DNA of 64,000 nt from Rhodocyclaceae bacterium (GTDB lineage: Bacteria > Pseudomonadota > Gammaproteobacteria > Burkholderiales > Rhodocyclaceae). The stretch lies in assembly GCA_018261935.1 (NCBI GenBank), contig JAGTRP010000005.1, positions 62,001 to 126,000 of the forward strand. Direction: 5' to 3'. This document shows, piece after piece, positions 31,719 through 40,805 of this stretch (positions are counted from its first letter, which is position 1; every line of letters starts with the position of its first letter). Both the position numbers and the translations under genes were made by a program. The notes under the pieces were generated by a model. That model had not been told where the DNA came from, did not search any database, and was given only the letters and a program-made list of their open reading frames with translations.

Positions 31719-34439
31719 CTATGCCGCCTTGGTGGCCGCCGTCAGCTTCGGGTGGTTCAGCAAGGCCTGCCATTTCGCCTGCAACCGAGGCAGCAAGGCC
31801 TGGGCCCGCGCCAGATCCCCGGCGGCGGCGGCCTGCTCGATGTCCAGGGCCAGGGCCTTGACGCCGGGGGCCAGCACGTTGGCGGCGACTCCCTTCAGAT
31901 AATGGGCAGCCTGGCGGATCTGCCGGCAGTCGCCGCCAGCCACGGCCTCCTCCAGCCTGCCGAAGTCGCCGGGGGCGTTGGCCACGAATATCTGGAGGAT
32001 GGCGTGGGCCAGCTCCTTGTCGCCCATGACGAGCTCCAGGAATCCCTCGTAATCGAATTCCTCGCCTTCTTCCTGCGCCAGCCCGGGCCCTTCGATCCCG
32101 AGGCTGGAGGGGGAAGTGAGCCAGCGGTCGATGGCGGCGGCCAGCCGGTCCACCACGATGGGCTTGGTCAGATAGTCGTCCATGCCCGCTTCCAGGCATT
32201 TTTCCCGGTCGCCGCCCATGGCGTTGGCGGTCATGGCGATCACCGGAACCTTCATCCCCGCCGCCCGCAGGTAGCGGGTGGCCTCGTAGCCGTCCATCCG
32301 GGGCATCTGGCAGTCCATCAGGATGAGGTCGTAATGGTCCTTCTCCATCGCGGCGACCGCCTCCAGGCCGTCCAGGGCGGTATCGACGCGGTCGTAGCCC
32401 AGCTTGCCGAGGATGCCCTGGATCACCATCATGTTGACGGCATTGTCCTCCGCCACCAGGAGACGGGCAGCCCGCCGGCCGCCCTCGGCCAGGGAATGGC
32501 GGGTGACGATGGGCGCCGGTGCTTTTCGGCGGGGGGCGCCGAGGACGGCCAGCAGGCAGTCCAGCAGGAGGGAGCGCCGGATGGGCTTCTGCAGGTAGGC
32601 GGCAAAGCCCTCCTCCTCCAGGTGCCTGGCCTCCCCCCGGTAGCCGGCGGCGACGCAGATGATGAGGGCGATGCCGGCATTGGCGGGATTGGCCAGGATG
32701 CGCTTGCCCAGCGCTTCGCCGTCGGTCACCGGCATGGTCATGTCGATGAGGACGCAGCGGAAGGGAGCCCCCCGGTCGCGCTCGGCGTCGATGCGGGCCA
32801 GGGCCGTCTCGGCGTCGGCCGCCTCGGCAGCGTCGAAGCCCCAGCTGGCCAGGAGGGAGGTGACGGCGCGGCGGGTGGTGGAATTGTCGTCCACCATGAG
32901 GACGCGGGTGCCCTGCAGTCGGCGCAGGCACGCCGTATCCAGGGGGGCCGGGGTTGCGGCACAGCCCTCCGGAGCCTTTTCCAGGTCCAGGGTGAACCGG
33001 AAGGTGGTCCCCACGCCCTCCTCGCTGTCCACTTCGATGCAGCCCCCCATCAGTTCCACCAACTGCCGGGTGATGGCCAGGCCGAGCCCGGTGCCGCCGT
33101 AGTTGCGGGTGGTCGATGAATCGGCCTGCTCGAAGGGCAGGAAGATGTCGCCGATGCGGTCTTCGGGAATGCCGATGCCGGTATCCTTGACCTCGAACTG
33201 CAGCACCACCCGGCCCTCCCGCTCGCGCCAGCGGGAGACCAGCAGGGCGATGGTGCCGGCGTGGGTGAATTTGATGGAATTGCCGATCAGGTTGGTGATG
33301 ATCTGGCGGATGCGTCCGGGGTCCCCCTTGAGCAGCACCGGCACCTCGGGGGCGACATCGCAGGTGAATTCGATATCCTTCTCGGCGGCCCGCAGGCCGA
33401 AGAAGTCGGAGAGATCCTCCAAAAGCGCCAGCAGGTTGAAATCGATGGGTTCGAGCACCAGCTTGCGAGCCTCGATCTTGGAGAAGTCCAGGATGTCGTT
33501 GATGATGGACAGCAGGGCGTCGGAACTGGAGCGGATGGTCTCCAGATAACGCCGCTGCTGGGGATTCAAGGGCGTATCCAGCATCAGGGAGGTCATGCCC
33601 ACCACGCCGTTCATGGGGGTGCGGATTTCGTGGGACATCATGGCCAGGAAATCGGTCTTGGCCCGGTTGGCGGATTCCGCCTGCTGGCAGGCCGCCATCA
33701 GCTCCTGCTCGATGCGCATGTACTCGGTGATGTCGTTGAAACCGAACACCCGGCCGATGATGTGCTCCCCCAGGTACTGGGGCCGGGACTTGCACTGGAA
33801 CACCCGGCCATCCTGGAGCTGCAGGACATCTTCCCTTTCCTGGGCATCGATGATGGCATGGAAGCGGCCGAGGCAGGCCTCACCATCGGCCACCTGGTCG
33901 GCGATGAACTGGAGGATGGCCTCGTCGTTCTGGCCCAGGAGCAGTTCGTCGGGGAGCTGCCACATGCGGCCGAACAGGCGGTTCATGCTGGCGACCCGGC
34001 CCTTCCAGTCGATCACCAGGATGCCATTGCCGGTGGATTCCAGGGTCGCCCTGAGCTGGGAGGTGGTTTGCGCCAGATCGTCCTCGACCCGGCGCTCGTC
34101 GCGGATGTCCGTGGCCTGGACCAGCAGGAGGGCCGCCCCCTCATGGTCAATGACCCGTATCCACTTCCTGACCGGCACCATGGAGCCGTCGGCACGGAGA
34201 TACAGCCCTTCCTGGGCCTCGATGTCCACGTACAGGCCATTGCGGACGTCCTCCCAGTAGAAGACGTCCTGGAGGGAGCTTTCGATGTCGGTGATCGCCC
34301 TGGCCAGCAGTTCCTCGCCGGAATAGCCGAGGGTCTGCTCCACCGCCCGGTTGGCGACGATGATCCGCAGGCCGGGCGGCTCCACCAGCAGCATCATGGG
34401 CTGGGCATGATCGAGCATGAGGCGGGCAAGGCTGCTCAT
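31719..34439 (-). CDS. Hybrid sensor histidine kinase (PAS-PAS-HisKA-HATPase-REC-REC-HPt)
   Basis: A soluble 906-residue hybrid kinase without transmembrane segments. Two PAS domains (about 5-115 and 125-245) precede HisKA with MMSHEIRTPMNG (H270) and HATPase (NLIGNSIKFT, DTGIGIP, GTGLGLAI). Receiver 1 (about 511-630) has acceptor D566, receiver 2 (about 659-775) has D709, and a C-terminal HPt domain has H846 in HYLKG. All phosphorelay residues are present, so it can run a full multistep relay inside one chain. It overlaps the upstream HD-GYP gene by 4 bp, linking phosphorelay and cyclic di-GMP control. An open frame continuing upstream to 36764 is an artefact of high GC. Confidence 0.93.
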   Translation of the reverse strand: MSSLARLMLDHAQPMMLLVEPPGLRIIVANRAVEQTLGYSGEELLARAITDIESSLQDVFYWEDVRNGLYVDIEAQEGLYLRADGSMVPVRKWIRVIDHEGAALLLVQATDIRDERRVEDDLAQTTSQLRATLESTGNGILVIDWKGRVASMNRLFGRMWQLPDELLLGQNDEAILQFIADQVADGEACLGRFHAIIDAQEREDVLQLQDGRVFQCKSRPQYLGEHIIGRVFGFNDITEYMRIEQELMAACQQAESANRAKTDFLAMMSHEIRTPMNGVVGMTSLMLDTPLNPQQRRYLETIRSSSDALLSIINDILDFSKIEARKLVLEPIDFNLLALLEDLSDFFGLRAAEKDIEFTCDVAPEVPVLLKGDPGRIRQIITNLIGNSIKFTHAGTIALLVSRWREREGRVVLQFEVKDTGIGIPEDRIGDIFLPFEQADSSTTRNYGGTGLGLAITRQLVELMGGCIEVDSEEGVGTTFRFTLDLEKAPEGCAATPAPLDTACLRRLQGTRVLMVDDNSTTRRAVTSLLASWGFDAAEAADAETALARIDAERDRGAPFRCVLIDMTMPVTDGEALGKRILANPANAGIALIICVAAGYRGEARHLEEEGFAAYLQKPIRRSLLLDCLLAVLGAPRRKAPAPIVTRHSLAEGGRRAARLLVAEDNAVNMMVIQGILGKLGYDRVDTALDGLEAVAAMEKDHYDLILMDCQMPRMDGYEATRYLRAAGMKVPVIAMTANAMGGDREKCLEAGMDDYLTKPIVVDRLAAAIDRWLTSPSSLGIEGPGLAQEEGEEFDYEGFLELVMGDKELAHAILQIFVANAPGDFGRLEEAVAGGDCRQIRQAAHYLKGVAANVLAPGVKALALDIEQAAAAGDLARAQALLPRLQAKWQALLNHPKLTAATKAA

Positions 34440-35713
34440 TGGGGACGTTCCTCCTGCCCCGGGCCGACGGCATCGAAGTAGTAGCTGACCCGCCGGCGGG
34501 GGCTCAGGTAATTGTAGATTTCCCGGGGCAACTGGGCGGGCCGGATGGCCTTGGCGATATTCACGTCCCGTTCCCGCTCCAGGTCCACCAGGATGGCCTC
34601 GTCCTTGGGGATGTCGGCATCGTAGACCAGCACCATCGGCTTCAGGGGCCGGGCGGTATTGACGGTGGCCACCATGCCGATAACCCCGTTGGAAAGCTGG
34701 ACGATGGTGCCGGGGGGATAGACCCCCAGGCAGCGGATGAAGACCTGCAGCAGCCGGGGATCGAACTTGCTCCGCAGCCTGGCGAACATCACCGACAGCG
34801 CCTCGTGGGGCGTCATGGCCTCCAGCCCGTTGGCCGGGTTGCAAAGCTCGTCGTAGTAATCGGCAATGGCCACGATGCGGGACAGCATCCCGATGGCCTC
34901 GCCCTGCAGCCGGGCCGGATAGCCGCTGCCGTCGAAGAGCTCGTGGTGCTCCCGGATGATGGCCAGGACCGGGGGAGCGAGCTGGAGATGCTGGCCGAGG
35001 GAAACGCCGTACTGGCAATGCATTTCGTACAGATGCCGTTCGGCGGTGGTCAGGGGCTCCATCTTGTTGAGGATGGTGCCGGGAAGCTCCAGACGGCCGA
35101 TATCGTGGAACAGGGCCCCCAGGCCCAGGGGACCGGCCAGATCCGCGGGCAGCCTGATGTCCCTGGCCATCATCATGGCCAGCAGGGTGACATTGAGGGA
35201 GTGGAGATACATTTCCTCGCCGCCCGCCCTCTCTCCCATCACGTGGATGGCAATTTCGGGGGTGCCGAGGAAGGCGTCGGCGATCCGGGCCACCAGTTCG
35301 GTGGCCTGCCGCACGCTTTCCTGGGGTCTGGAAAGGAGGTTCTTCTCCACGTTGCGGATGGTATCGGTGGTACTGACGAAGGCGCTGGCGATGCGCTCCG
35401 CCGCCGCCCGCCGCTGCTTCACCCGTTCCACCATGGCCCGTTTGGCCTCCAGGACGGAAGACGACATCGTCAGCACAGCCGGGTCCGAGGGCGCCTCCGC
35501 GGGCGCCGATGACGGGGCCAGGGGCTTGGCCTCGCTGCGCACCGGATCGCAGCGCACGGTCTGCAGCCCGAGGCTGCGGATGGCGTCGACCTGTTCCTCG
35601 GTCCGGATGAGGAAGTTGTTGAAGGCGAAGGGATGCTCGAACCACTTCAGATCGAGGTGGACATACAGCCCGACTCGAAGCTGGTCCATGGTGATTTCGA
35701 TCGTCTCTGTCAT
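34436..35713 (-). CDS. HD-GYP cyclic di-GMP phosphodiesterase with DUF3391 N-terminus
   Basis: A 425-residue protein expected to hydrolyse cyclic di-GMP. The N-terminal DUF3391 segment (about 5-130, MDQLRVGLYVHLDLKWFEHP) is followed by the HD-GYP domain: HD at 203-204 in LFHDIGRLELP and HHELFDGSGYP at 256-266, the signature of catalytically competent members. A C-terminal extension of about 70 residues carries TIVQLSNGVIGMVATVN. It lies just upstream of and overlaps the hybrid kinase gene. With the diguanylate cyclase nearby it provides the opposing activity. Confidence 0.92.
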   Translation of the reverse strand: MTETIEITMDQLRVGLYVHLDLKWFEHPFAFNNFLIRTEEQVDAIRSLGLQTVRCDPVRSEAKPLAPSSAPAEAPSDPAVLTMSSSVLEAKRAMVERVKQRRAAAERIASAFVSTTDTIRNVEKNLLSRPQESVRQATELVARIADAFLGTPEIAIHVMGERAGGEEMYLHSLNVTLLAMMMARDIRLPADLAGPLGLGALFHDIGRLELPGTILNKMEPLTTAERHLYEMHCQYGVSLGQHLQLAPPVLAIIREHHELFDGSGYPARLQGEAIGMLSRIVAIADYYDELCNPANGLEAMTPHEALSVMFARLRSKFDPRLLQVFIRCLGVYPPGTIVQLSNGVIGMVATVNTARPLKPMVLVYDADIPKDEAILVDLERERDVNIAKAIRPAQLPREIYNYLSPRRRVSYYFDAVGPGQEERPQ

Positions 35714-35751
35714 CCCGGTGGGCGGCCTCCCAAATCCAGCCCAGGATAGTC

Positions 35752-36570
35752 CTAATCTCCCCGGTTTTCCAGGCCCTGGGCCGGCCACAGGGCGTAGCCG
35801 TCCATGGCCAGCACCAGGCTGTCGACGCCCTGGTGCAGCCGCTCGGCCCGGCAGCCCCGGCCGGCGGCCCCGAGGGCGACATGGAGGGGCAGCAGGTGGT
35901 CCTCGCTGGGGTGGGCGCGGACGGCGTCGGGTGCCCGTTGCCGATAGTCGAGGAGGGCGTCGGTGTCCCCAGCGGCGATATGGTCCCAGATCCAGTCGGC
36001 GAAGCGGGGAACGTAATCCGGCGTTCCGCTGCCGTTCCCGCTCGCCACCTGGAAATCCCGCAGGTTGTGGGTGAGATTGCCGGAAGCGACGAGGAGGACG
36101 CCTTCCTCCGCCAGGGGAGCGAGGGCCTCCCCCAGCCGGAAGTGGTGCCGGGGACCCAGGGAGCCCTGGATGGAGACCGGCACCACCGGGATATCCGCCG
36201 CCGGGAACATGAGCCGCAGGGGAATCCAGGCCCCGTGGTCGAGGCCCCGGACCGGATCCAGGCGGGGCTCGAAGCCCGCCCGGGAAAGCAGGCCACCCAC
36301 CGCCCCGGCCAGCGCCGGGTCCCCCGGGGCCGGGTAGCGGATGTCGTAGAGGGGGGCCGGGAACCCCCAGTAGTCGTGGATGGTTTCCGGTTCCCGGGCG
36401 CTGCCGACGGTGGGCGACCCGGTATCCCAGTGGGGACTGACCACGACGATGGCCCGGGGTCGGGGCAGGCCGGCGGCGGCCCGGACCAGGGCCGCCCCGG
36501 CCTCGCCGGGCCGAAGGGCGAAGGTGGGGGCGCCATGGGGCACGAAGAGAACGGGCAGGGATTCGGACAT
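35752..36570 (-). CDS. LigB-superfamily extradiol dioxygenase, YgiD/DODA type
   Basis: A 272-residue class III extradiol ring-cleavage-like enzyme of the 4,5-DOPA dioxygenase group. Metal-binding histidines fall in LFVPHGAPT, VVSPHWDTG, GLDHGAWIPLRLMFP and SGNLTHNLRD. E. coli YgiD cleaves L-DOPA in vitro; natural substrates in bacteria are mostly unknown. It is 38 bp upstream of the HD-GYP gene on the same strand. A role in aromatic catabolism with the tmo genes is possible but not shown, since catechol dioxygenases of toluene pathways are of a different class. Confidence 0.85.
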   Translation of the reverse strand: MSESLPVLFVPHGAPTFALRPGEAGAALVRAAAGLPRPRAIVVVSPHWDTGSPTVGSAREPETIHDYWGFPAPLYDIRYPAPGDPALAGAVGGLLSRAGFEPRLDPVRGLDHGAWIPLRLMFPAADIPVVPVSIQGSLGPRHHFRLGEALAPLAEEGVLLVASGNLTHNLRDFQVASGNGSGTPDYVPRFADWIWDHIAAGDTDALLDYRQRAPDAVRAHPSEDHLLPLHVALGAAGRGCRAERLHQGVDSLVLAMDGYALWPAQGLENRGD

Positions 36571-36742
36571 GGGATATTCCTAATGGGCAAGGCTCCACTG
36601 TAATGGGGCAAGCCCTTCCCGTCACCGTTCCGGCGACCGGTAAGGAATGGGTGCCGCCGGTAACAATTACAACCCGCAGCCCCCCGCGGCCTGGCGATCC
36701 CTTGCGCCGGCGAAACCGGGGAACCGGGATTGCAGCGGGAAG

Positions 36743-37315
36743 ATGCCGCTATCGGCGTCGCCACCCATGCCCAGATCCCGCTCCGCCACGCCCTTTGACA
36801 TCCTGCCGCCTTTCCAGGACGCCGACATCGTCAACGTCATCGTCGAGACGCCGGCCGGCTACCGATCCAAGCTCAAGTACGACCCGAAGGCCGGGGTCTT
36901 CGCCCTGGGCAAGATCCTGCCCGAGGGCTTCGTCTTTCCCTTCGACTTCGGCTTCGTGCCCGGCACCCGGGCGGCGGATGGCGACCCCGTCGATGTCATG
37001 CTCATCGCCGAATCCGGCAGCGCCCCCGGCTGCCTGGTGCCGGCCCGCCTGCTGGGCGTCCTCGAGGCGGAGCAGCGGAAGCTCAAGGAGGACGGGAAGG
37101 CGATGCGCAACGACCGGATCCTGGCCGTCCCCCTCCCCTCCCGCCAGTACGCCGATCTCTCGGACATCGACAAAATGTCCCCGGCCCTGCGGGAGCAGAT
37201 CGAGTATTTCCTGATTTCCTACGGCGTCCTGGAAGGCAAGGAAATGCGGATCACCGGCGTGGCCGGCCCCGCGGTGGCGGCCACGCTGGTGAAACAGGCG
37301 GCCAGGAAGAAATAG
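36743..37315 (+). CDS. ppa: Inorganic pyrophosphatase, family I
   Basis: Hydrolyses pyrophosphate to two phosphates with Mg2+. The product (about 190 residues) has FDILPPFQDADIVNVIVETP at the start, KLKYDPKAGVFALGK and the metal-binding D-G-D-P-V-D motif. Its order of blocks is as in family I but it is somewhat divergent from housekeeping Ppa. Start choice between ATG 36743 and ATG 36767 is open, with no strong ribosome site at either. It converges on a small membrane-protein gene with a 3-bp gap. Confidence 0.82.
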   Translation: MPLSASPPMPRSRSATPFDILPPFQDADIVNVIVETPAGYRSKLKYDPKAGVFALGKILPEGFVFPFDFGFVPGTRAADGDPVDVMLIAESGSAPGCLVPARLLGVLEAEQRKLKEDGKAMRNDRILAVPLPSRQYADLSDIDKMSPALREQIEYFLISYGVLEGKEMRITGVAGPAVAATLVKQAARKK

Positions 37316-37318
37316 CCG

Positions 37319-37486
37319 TCAGCGGGGCGGCCCGCCGCCTTCCTTATTCCGGCAACGCCAGGGCAGCACCAGCCAAAGCCCGAAGAAGAGCGCCAGGAGC
37401 CCGAGGGCAAGGAAGGCCGCCAAGTGCAGCGCGGCTTCCGAGAGGGGGAGCTGCTCCATTTCCCGGCGATCGTCTGCCCCGGCCAT
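37319..37486 (-). CDS. Small single-span membrane protein, unknown
   Basis: A 55-residue frame with an acidic N-terminus (MAGADDRREMEQ), one strong hydrophobic helix of about 24 residues (LHLAAFLALGLLALFFGLWL) and a short basic tail. AGGAG lies 6 nt upstream of the ATG, which supports translation. No family is recognised. It is divergent from the RlpA-like gene across a 166-bp gap and convergent with ppa. Confidence 0.55.
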   Translation of the reverse strand: MAGADDRREMEQLPLSEAALHLAAFLALGLLALFFGLWLVLPWRCRNKEGGGPPR

Positions 37487-37652
37487 CCTTGCTCCTGTTC
37501 TCCGATCCGCGGAAGGACCCGTGCCAGGGACGTTGCAAGAATCATGCGCCGCACGGCGCGGAACGACAGCGCCGGCAGGCTGTCCATTTGAGGCGTCCGG
37601 CGGAAAGCCGGCAGGCATCCTGTCCTGCGCCTCCGGTCGAGGAGGTGCCGCA

Positions 37653-38129
37653 ATGAAATGGCTAATGGTTCTATGGTTTTTCGGGGGCCTGTTGCCCGGT
37701 ATCGATGCCGAGGCGGTAGCCACCCCGCCCCCAGCGGGTACCGATCAGGAGGCGAAGGCCAGCCCGCCCCTGCGCCAGGGCAAGACCCGCCACCGGGCGG
37801 TCAAGCCCCAGCGGGGCAAGGCGTCCTACTACAGCCGCAAGTTCGCCGGCAAGAAGACCGCCAGCGGCGCGCCCCTGAATCCCCGGGCCCATGTGGCCGC
37901 CAGCAAGACCCTGCCCCTGGGCACCCAGGCCAAGGTCACCAACCTGAAAACCGGGAAGAGCACCATGGTCCGCATCGAGGACCGGGGCCCCTACGAAAAG
38001 AACCGCATCATCGACGTCTCCCCCAAGGCGGCCGAAGAGCTGGAAATGAAGAAGGAGGGGGTGGCGCCGGTGCAGGTCACCCCGGTGGAAATCCCGCCGC
38101 CCCGGGGCGCCCCCGAGGGCTGGCAATGA
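37653..38129 (+). CDS. RlpA-like septal/cell-wall double-psi beta-barrel protein
   Basis: A 158-residue exported protein with a signal peptide (residues 1-20) and a DPBB domain of the RlpA type. The motif GKASYYSRKFAGKKTASGAP is followed by VRIEDRGPYEKNRIIDVSP, with the Asp residues used by RlpA lytic transglycosylases on stem-peptide-free glycan. The usual C-terminal SPOR domain is absent, so septal targeting is doubtful. GGAGG lies 9 nt upstream of the ATG. The enzyme activity is inferred from family motifs. Confidence 0.82.
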   Translation: MKWLMVLWFFGGLLPGIDAEAVATPPPAGTDQEAKASPPLRQGKTRHRAVKPQRGKASYYSRKFAGKKTASGAPLNPRAHVAASKTLPLGTQAKVTNLKTGKSTMVRIEDRGPYEKNRIIDVSPKAAEELEMKKEGVAPVQVTPVEIPPPRGAPEGWQ

Positions 38130-38214
38130 CCCGGGCCACGGCCGCCGGTGTCGACAGCGGCGGTCGGCTTCGGTAGCTTAGCGCCTTTTCCCATCCCCCG
38201 AAGTACGGCTCCCC

Positions 38215-39519
38215 ATGGCTATCTCCGCAGAATCCCGGGCCCAGGCCCAGCATCTCATCGATTTCATCGACGCCAGCCCCAGCCCCTGGCACGCCGTCAA
38301 GAGCGCCGAGGAGCGCCTGCTGGCCCACGGTTTCACTCTCCTTGCCGAGACCGAGCGCTGGCAACTGGAGCCCGGCGGGCGCTATTTCGTGGTGCGGGGG
38401 GGCTCTTCCCTCATCGCCTTCGTCCACGGCCGGGAGCCCCTGGACCAGAGCGGCTTCCGCCTGGTGGGGGCCCATACCGATTCGCCGGGGCTGCGCCTGA
38501 AGCCGAAGGCCCCCCAGGCAAGCGAGGGCCTGGTGCGGCTGGGGGTGGAAGTCTACGGCGGCCCTATCCTGGCCACCTTCACCGACCGCGACCTCGGCCT
38601 CGCCGGCCGGGTCAATGTCCGCACCCCCAACGGCTTCGCCACCCGTCTCCTGAAATTCGACCGCCCCCTGGTCCGCCTGCCCAACCTGGCCATCCACATG
38701 AACAGGGACGTGAACGAGCAGGGCCTGAAGCTCAACAAGCAGACCGAACTGCCCCTCCTCTTTGCCCTCGCCCGGGACGGAATGGAGGCCGACGGCCAGT
38801 TCCGCCGCCACCTGGCGGATGCCCTGCAGGCGGAGGCCGGCGATATCCTCAATTGGGAGGTGTGCGCCTACGACACCCAGAAGGGCAGCTTCTGGGGACC
38901 GGAGCAGGAATTCATCGCCAGCCGCCAGCTCGACAACCTCTCCTCCTGCCACGCCGCCCTCACCGCCCTGCTGGCCAGCGACATGCCCGCCGCCACCTGC
39001 GTCTGCGCCCTCTTCGACCACGAGGAAGTGGGGAGCGAGAGCGCCACCGGCGCCGGCGGCAGCTTCATTCTCGATGTCCTGGCCCGCATCGCCGCCAACC
39101 GGGGAGTGGACGAGGAAGGCCGGCGCTGCGCGGCTGCCCGCAGCTTCTTCATCAGCGCCGACATGGCACACGCCTGGCACCCCAACTTCCCCGGCGCTTA
39201 CGAGCCCGGCCACAAGGTGATGGTCAACGGCGGCCCGGTCATCAAGACCAACGCCAACCAGCGCTACGCCACCGGGGCCGACACCGAGGCCCGCTTCATG
39301 GCCCTGTGCGAGGAAGCCCGGGTGCCCTGCCAGCAGTACGCCCACCGCACCGACATCGGCTGCGGCAGCACCATCGGCCCCATCGTCGCGGCCCGGCTGG
39401 GGATGCCGACGGTGGACGTGGGCTCCCCCATGTGGGCCATGCACAGCATCCGGGAAAGCGCCGGGACCCTCGACCAGGGCTACATGATCGCCGCCCTCAA
39501 GGCGGTGTTCGCCAGCTGA
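38215..39519 (+). CDS. apeB: M18-family aminopeptidase
   Basis: A 434-residue cytosolic dinuclear zinc aminopeptidase, of the aspartyl aminopeptidase family. Zinc and catalytic residues are in LVGAHTDSPGLRLKPK, CALFDHEEVGSES and AHRTDIGCGSTIGPI. It likely forms a dodecamer and trims N-terminal acidic or neutral residues. It stands alone, convergent with selD (13-bp gap). Confidence 0.92.
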   Translation: MAISAESRAQAQHLIDFIDASPSPWHAVKSAEERLLAHGFTLLAETERWQLEPGGRYFVVRGGSSLIAFVHGREPLDQSGFRLVGAHTDSPGLRLKPKAPQASEGLVRLGVEVYGGPILATFTDRDLGLAGRVNVRTPNGFATRLLKFDRPLVRLPNLAIHMNRDVNEQGLKLNKQTELPLLFALARDGMEADGQFRRHLADALQAEAGDILNWEVCAYDTQKGSFWGPEQEFIASRQLDNLSSCHAALTALLASDMPAATCVCALFDHEEVGSESATGAGGSFILDVLARIAANRGVDEEGRRCAAARSFFISADMAHAWHPNFPGAYEPGHKVMVNGGPVIKTNANQRYATGADTEARFMALCEEARVPCQQYAHRTDIGCGSTIGPIVAARLGMPTVDVGSPMWAMHSIRESAGTLDQGYMIAALKAVFAS

Positions 39520-39532
39520 ACGGAGGAAGCCC

Positions 39533-40585
39533 TCAGACCACCGAAACGGTTCCCGCGCCAGCGGTCACTTCGCCGATGACCGCCACCTGGGAGAAGCCCT
39601 GCTGCAGGAAGATGGAGAGCACTTCGGTCTCCGTCTCCGGGCTGCAGGACACCAGCAGGCCGCCGGAGGTCTGGGGATCGGTGAGGAGGGCCCGCTCCAC
39701 GTCCCCCAGGCGGGCCGAAAGCCGGACGCGCTCGCCGTAGCTCGCCCAGTTGCGCCGGGAGGCCCCGGTGACATGGCCCTCCCCGGCGAACGGCAGGGCC
39801 TGGGGCAGCAGCGGCAGGCCGGCGAAATCCACCCTGGCCGCGACGCCGGAGCCCTTGCAGATCTCCAGCAGGTGGCCCAGGAGGCCGAAGCCGGTGACGT
39901 CGGTGAGGGCATGGACGCCGTCCAGGCAGGCCAGCAGCGGTCCCGGGGTATTAAGGCGGGTGGTGCTGTCGATGAAGGCGGCGTATTCGCTCGGGGTGAG
40001 CTTGCCCTTCTTGAGGGCGGCGCTGTAGATGCCCACCCCCAGGGGCTTGCCGAGGATGAGCTTGTCCCCCGGTTTGGCGCCGGAGTTGCGCTTCAGGTGC
40101 TTGGGATTGACCAGGCCGATGGCCACCAGGCCGTAGATGGGCTCCACCGAATCGATGGTGTGGCCCCCGGCGATGGGAATGCCCGCCGCCCGGCAAACCT
40201 CCTCGCCGCCCGCCAGGATCTCGCCGATGGTTTCCAGGGGCAGCTTGTCCACCGGCATGCCCACCAGGGCCAGGGCGAACAGGGGCGTGCCGCCCATGGC
40301 ATAGACATCCGAGATGGCGTTGGTGGCGGCGATGCGCCCGAAGTCCCGGGGATCGTCCACGATAGGCATGAAGAAATCGGTGGTGGCGACGATGGCCTGG
40401 TGATCGTTGATCTTGTAGACGGCGGCGTCGTCGCTGGTCTCGATGCCCACCAGGAGCTGGGGCGGCACGATGCCGGGGGCGCTCTTGGCAAGGATCTTCT
40501 CCAGGACGCCGGGGGCGATCTTGCAGCCGCAGCCGCCGCCGTGGGAAAGCTGGGTGAGGCGAATCGTTTCGGTCATGCTCATCAT
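39533..40585 (-). CDS. selD: Selenide, water dikinase (selenophosphate synthetase)
   Basis: Makes selenophosphate from selenide and ATP, the donor for selenocysteine and selenouridine. The 350-residue protein has the glycine-rich N-terminus SHGGGCGCKI, with Cys19 in the position that is Sec in some homologues, and the DDAAVYKI and ATTDFFMPIVDDP blocks. It begins directly after the stop of a copper-chaperone gene with no gap, so it is probably translated from the copA-copZ transcript. No selA, selB or tRNA-Sec gene is in the window. Confidence 0.94.
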   Translation of the reverse strand: MMSMTETIRLTQLSHGGGCGCKIAPGVLEKILAKSAPGIVPPQLLVGIETSDDAAVYKINDHQAIVATTDFFMPIVDDPRDFGRIAATNAISDVYAMGGTPLFALALVGMPVDKLPLETIGEILAGGEEVCRAAGIPIAGGHTIDSVEPIYGLVAIGLVNPKHLKRNSGAKPGDKLILGKPLGVGIYSAALKKGKLTPSEYAAFIDSTTRLNTPGPLLACLDGVHALTDVTGFGLLGHLLEICKGSGVAARVDFAGLPLLPQALPFAGEGHVTGASRRNWASYGERVRLSARLGDVERALLTDPQTSGGLLVSCSPETETEVLSIFLQQGFSQVAVIGEVTAGAGTVSVV

Positions 40586-40792
40586 TTACTCCGCATCGAA
40601 ACCGGCGTCTTCGATGGCGCCTTTGAGATTTTCCCGGCTAACCTTGGCGGGGTCGTAGGCCACCTTGGCCTCGCCGGCTTCCAGGGACACCTCGGCTGAG
40701 GCCACGCCGTCCAGGGCCGTGAGGACGCCGGTCACATTCTTGACGCAGCCCTGGCAGCTCATGCCGCCGACTTTGATGATCGTATTTTCCAT
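40586..40792 (-). CDS. copZ: CopZ-like heavy-metal-associated (HMA) copper chaperone
   Basis: A 68-residue ferredoxin-like HMA domain with the metal motif GMSCQGC. It should bind Cu(I) and pass it to the P-type ATPase encoded 13 bp upstream. The fold is complete (VGGMSCQGCVKNVTGVLTAL through ENLKGAIEDAGFD). Its stop codon abuts the ATG of selD. Confidence 0.92.
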   Translation of the reverse strand: MENTIIKVGGMSCQGCVKNVTGVLTALDGVASAEVSLEAGEAKVAYDPAKVSRENLKGAIEDAGFDAE

Positions 40793-40805
40793 AGCTTGCC
40801 TGTGA

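Noticed and set aside
31719-36764. A single open frame of 1681 codons on the minus strand
   Set aside because: Only the part from 34439 downward has family sequence (hybrid kinase). The upstream part overlaps the HD-GYP and LigB genes, which are clear in other frames.
39533-40585. Selenocysteine-containing SelD
   Set aside because: The catalytic position is a normal Cys codon and no in-frame TGA is present.
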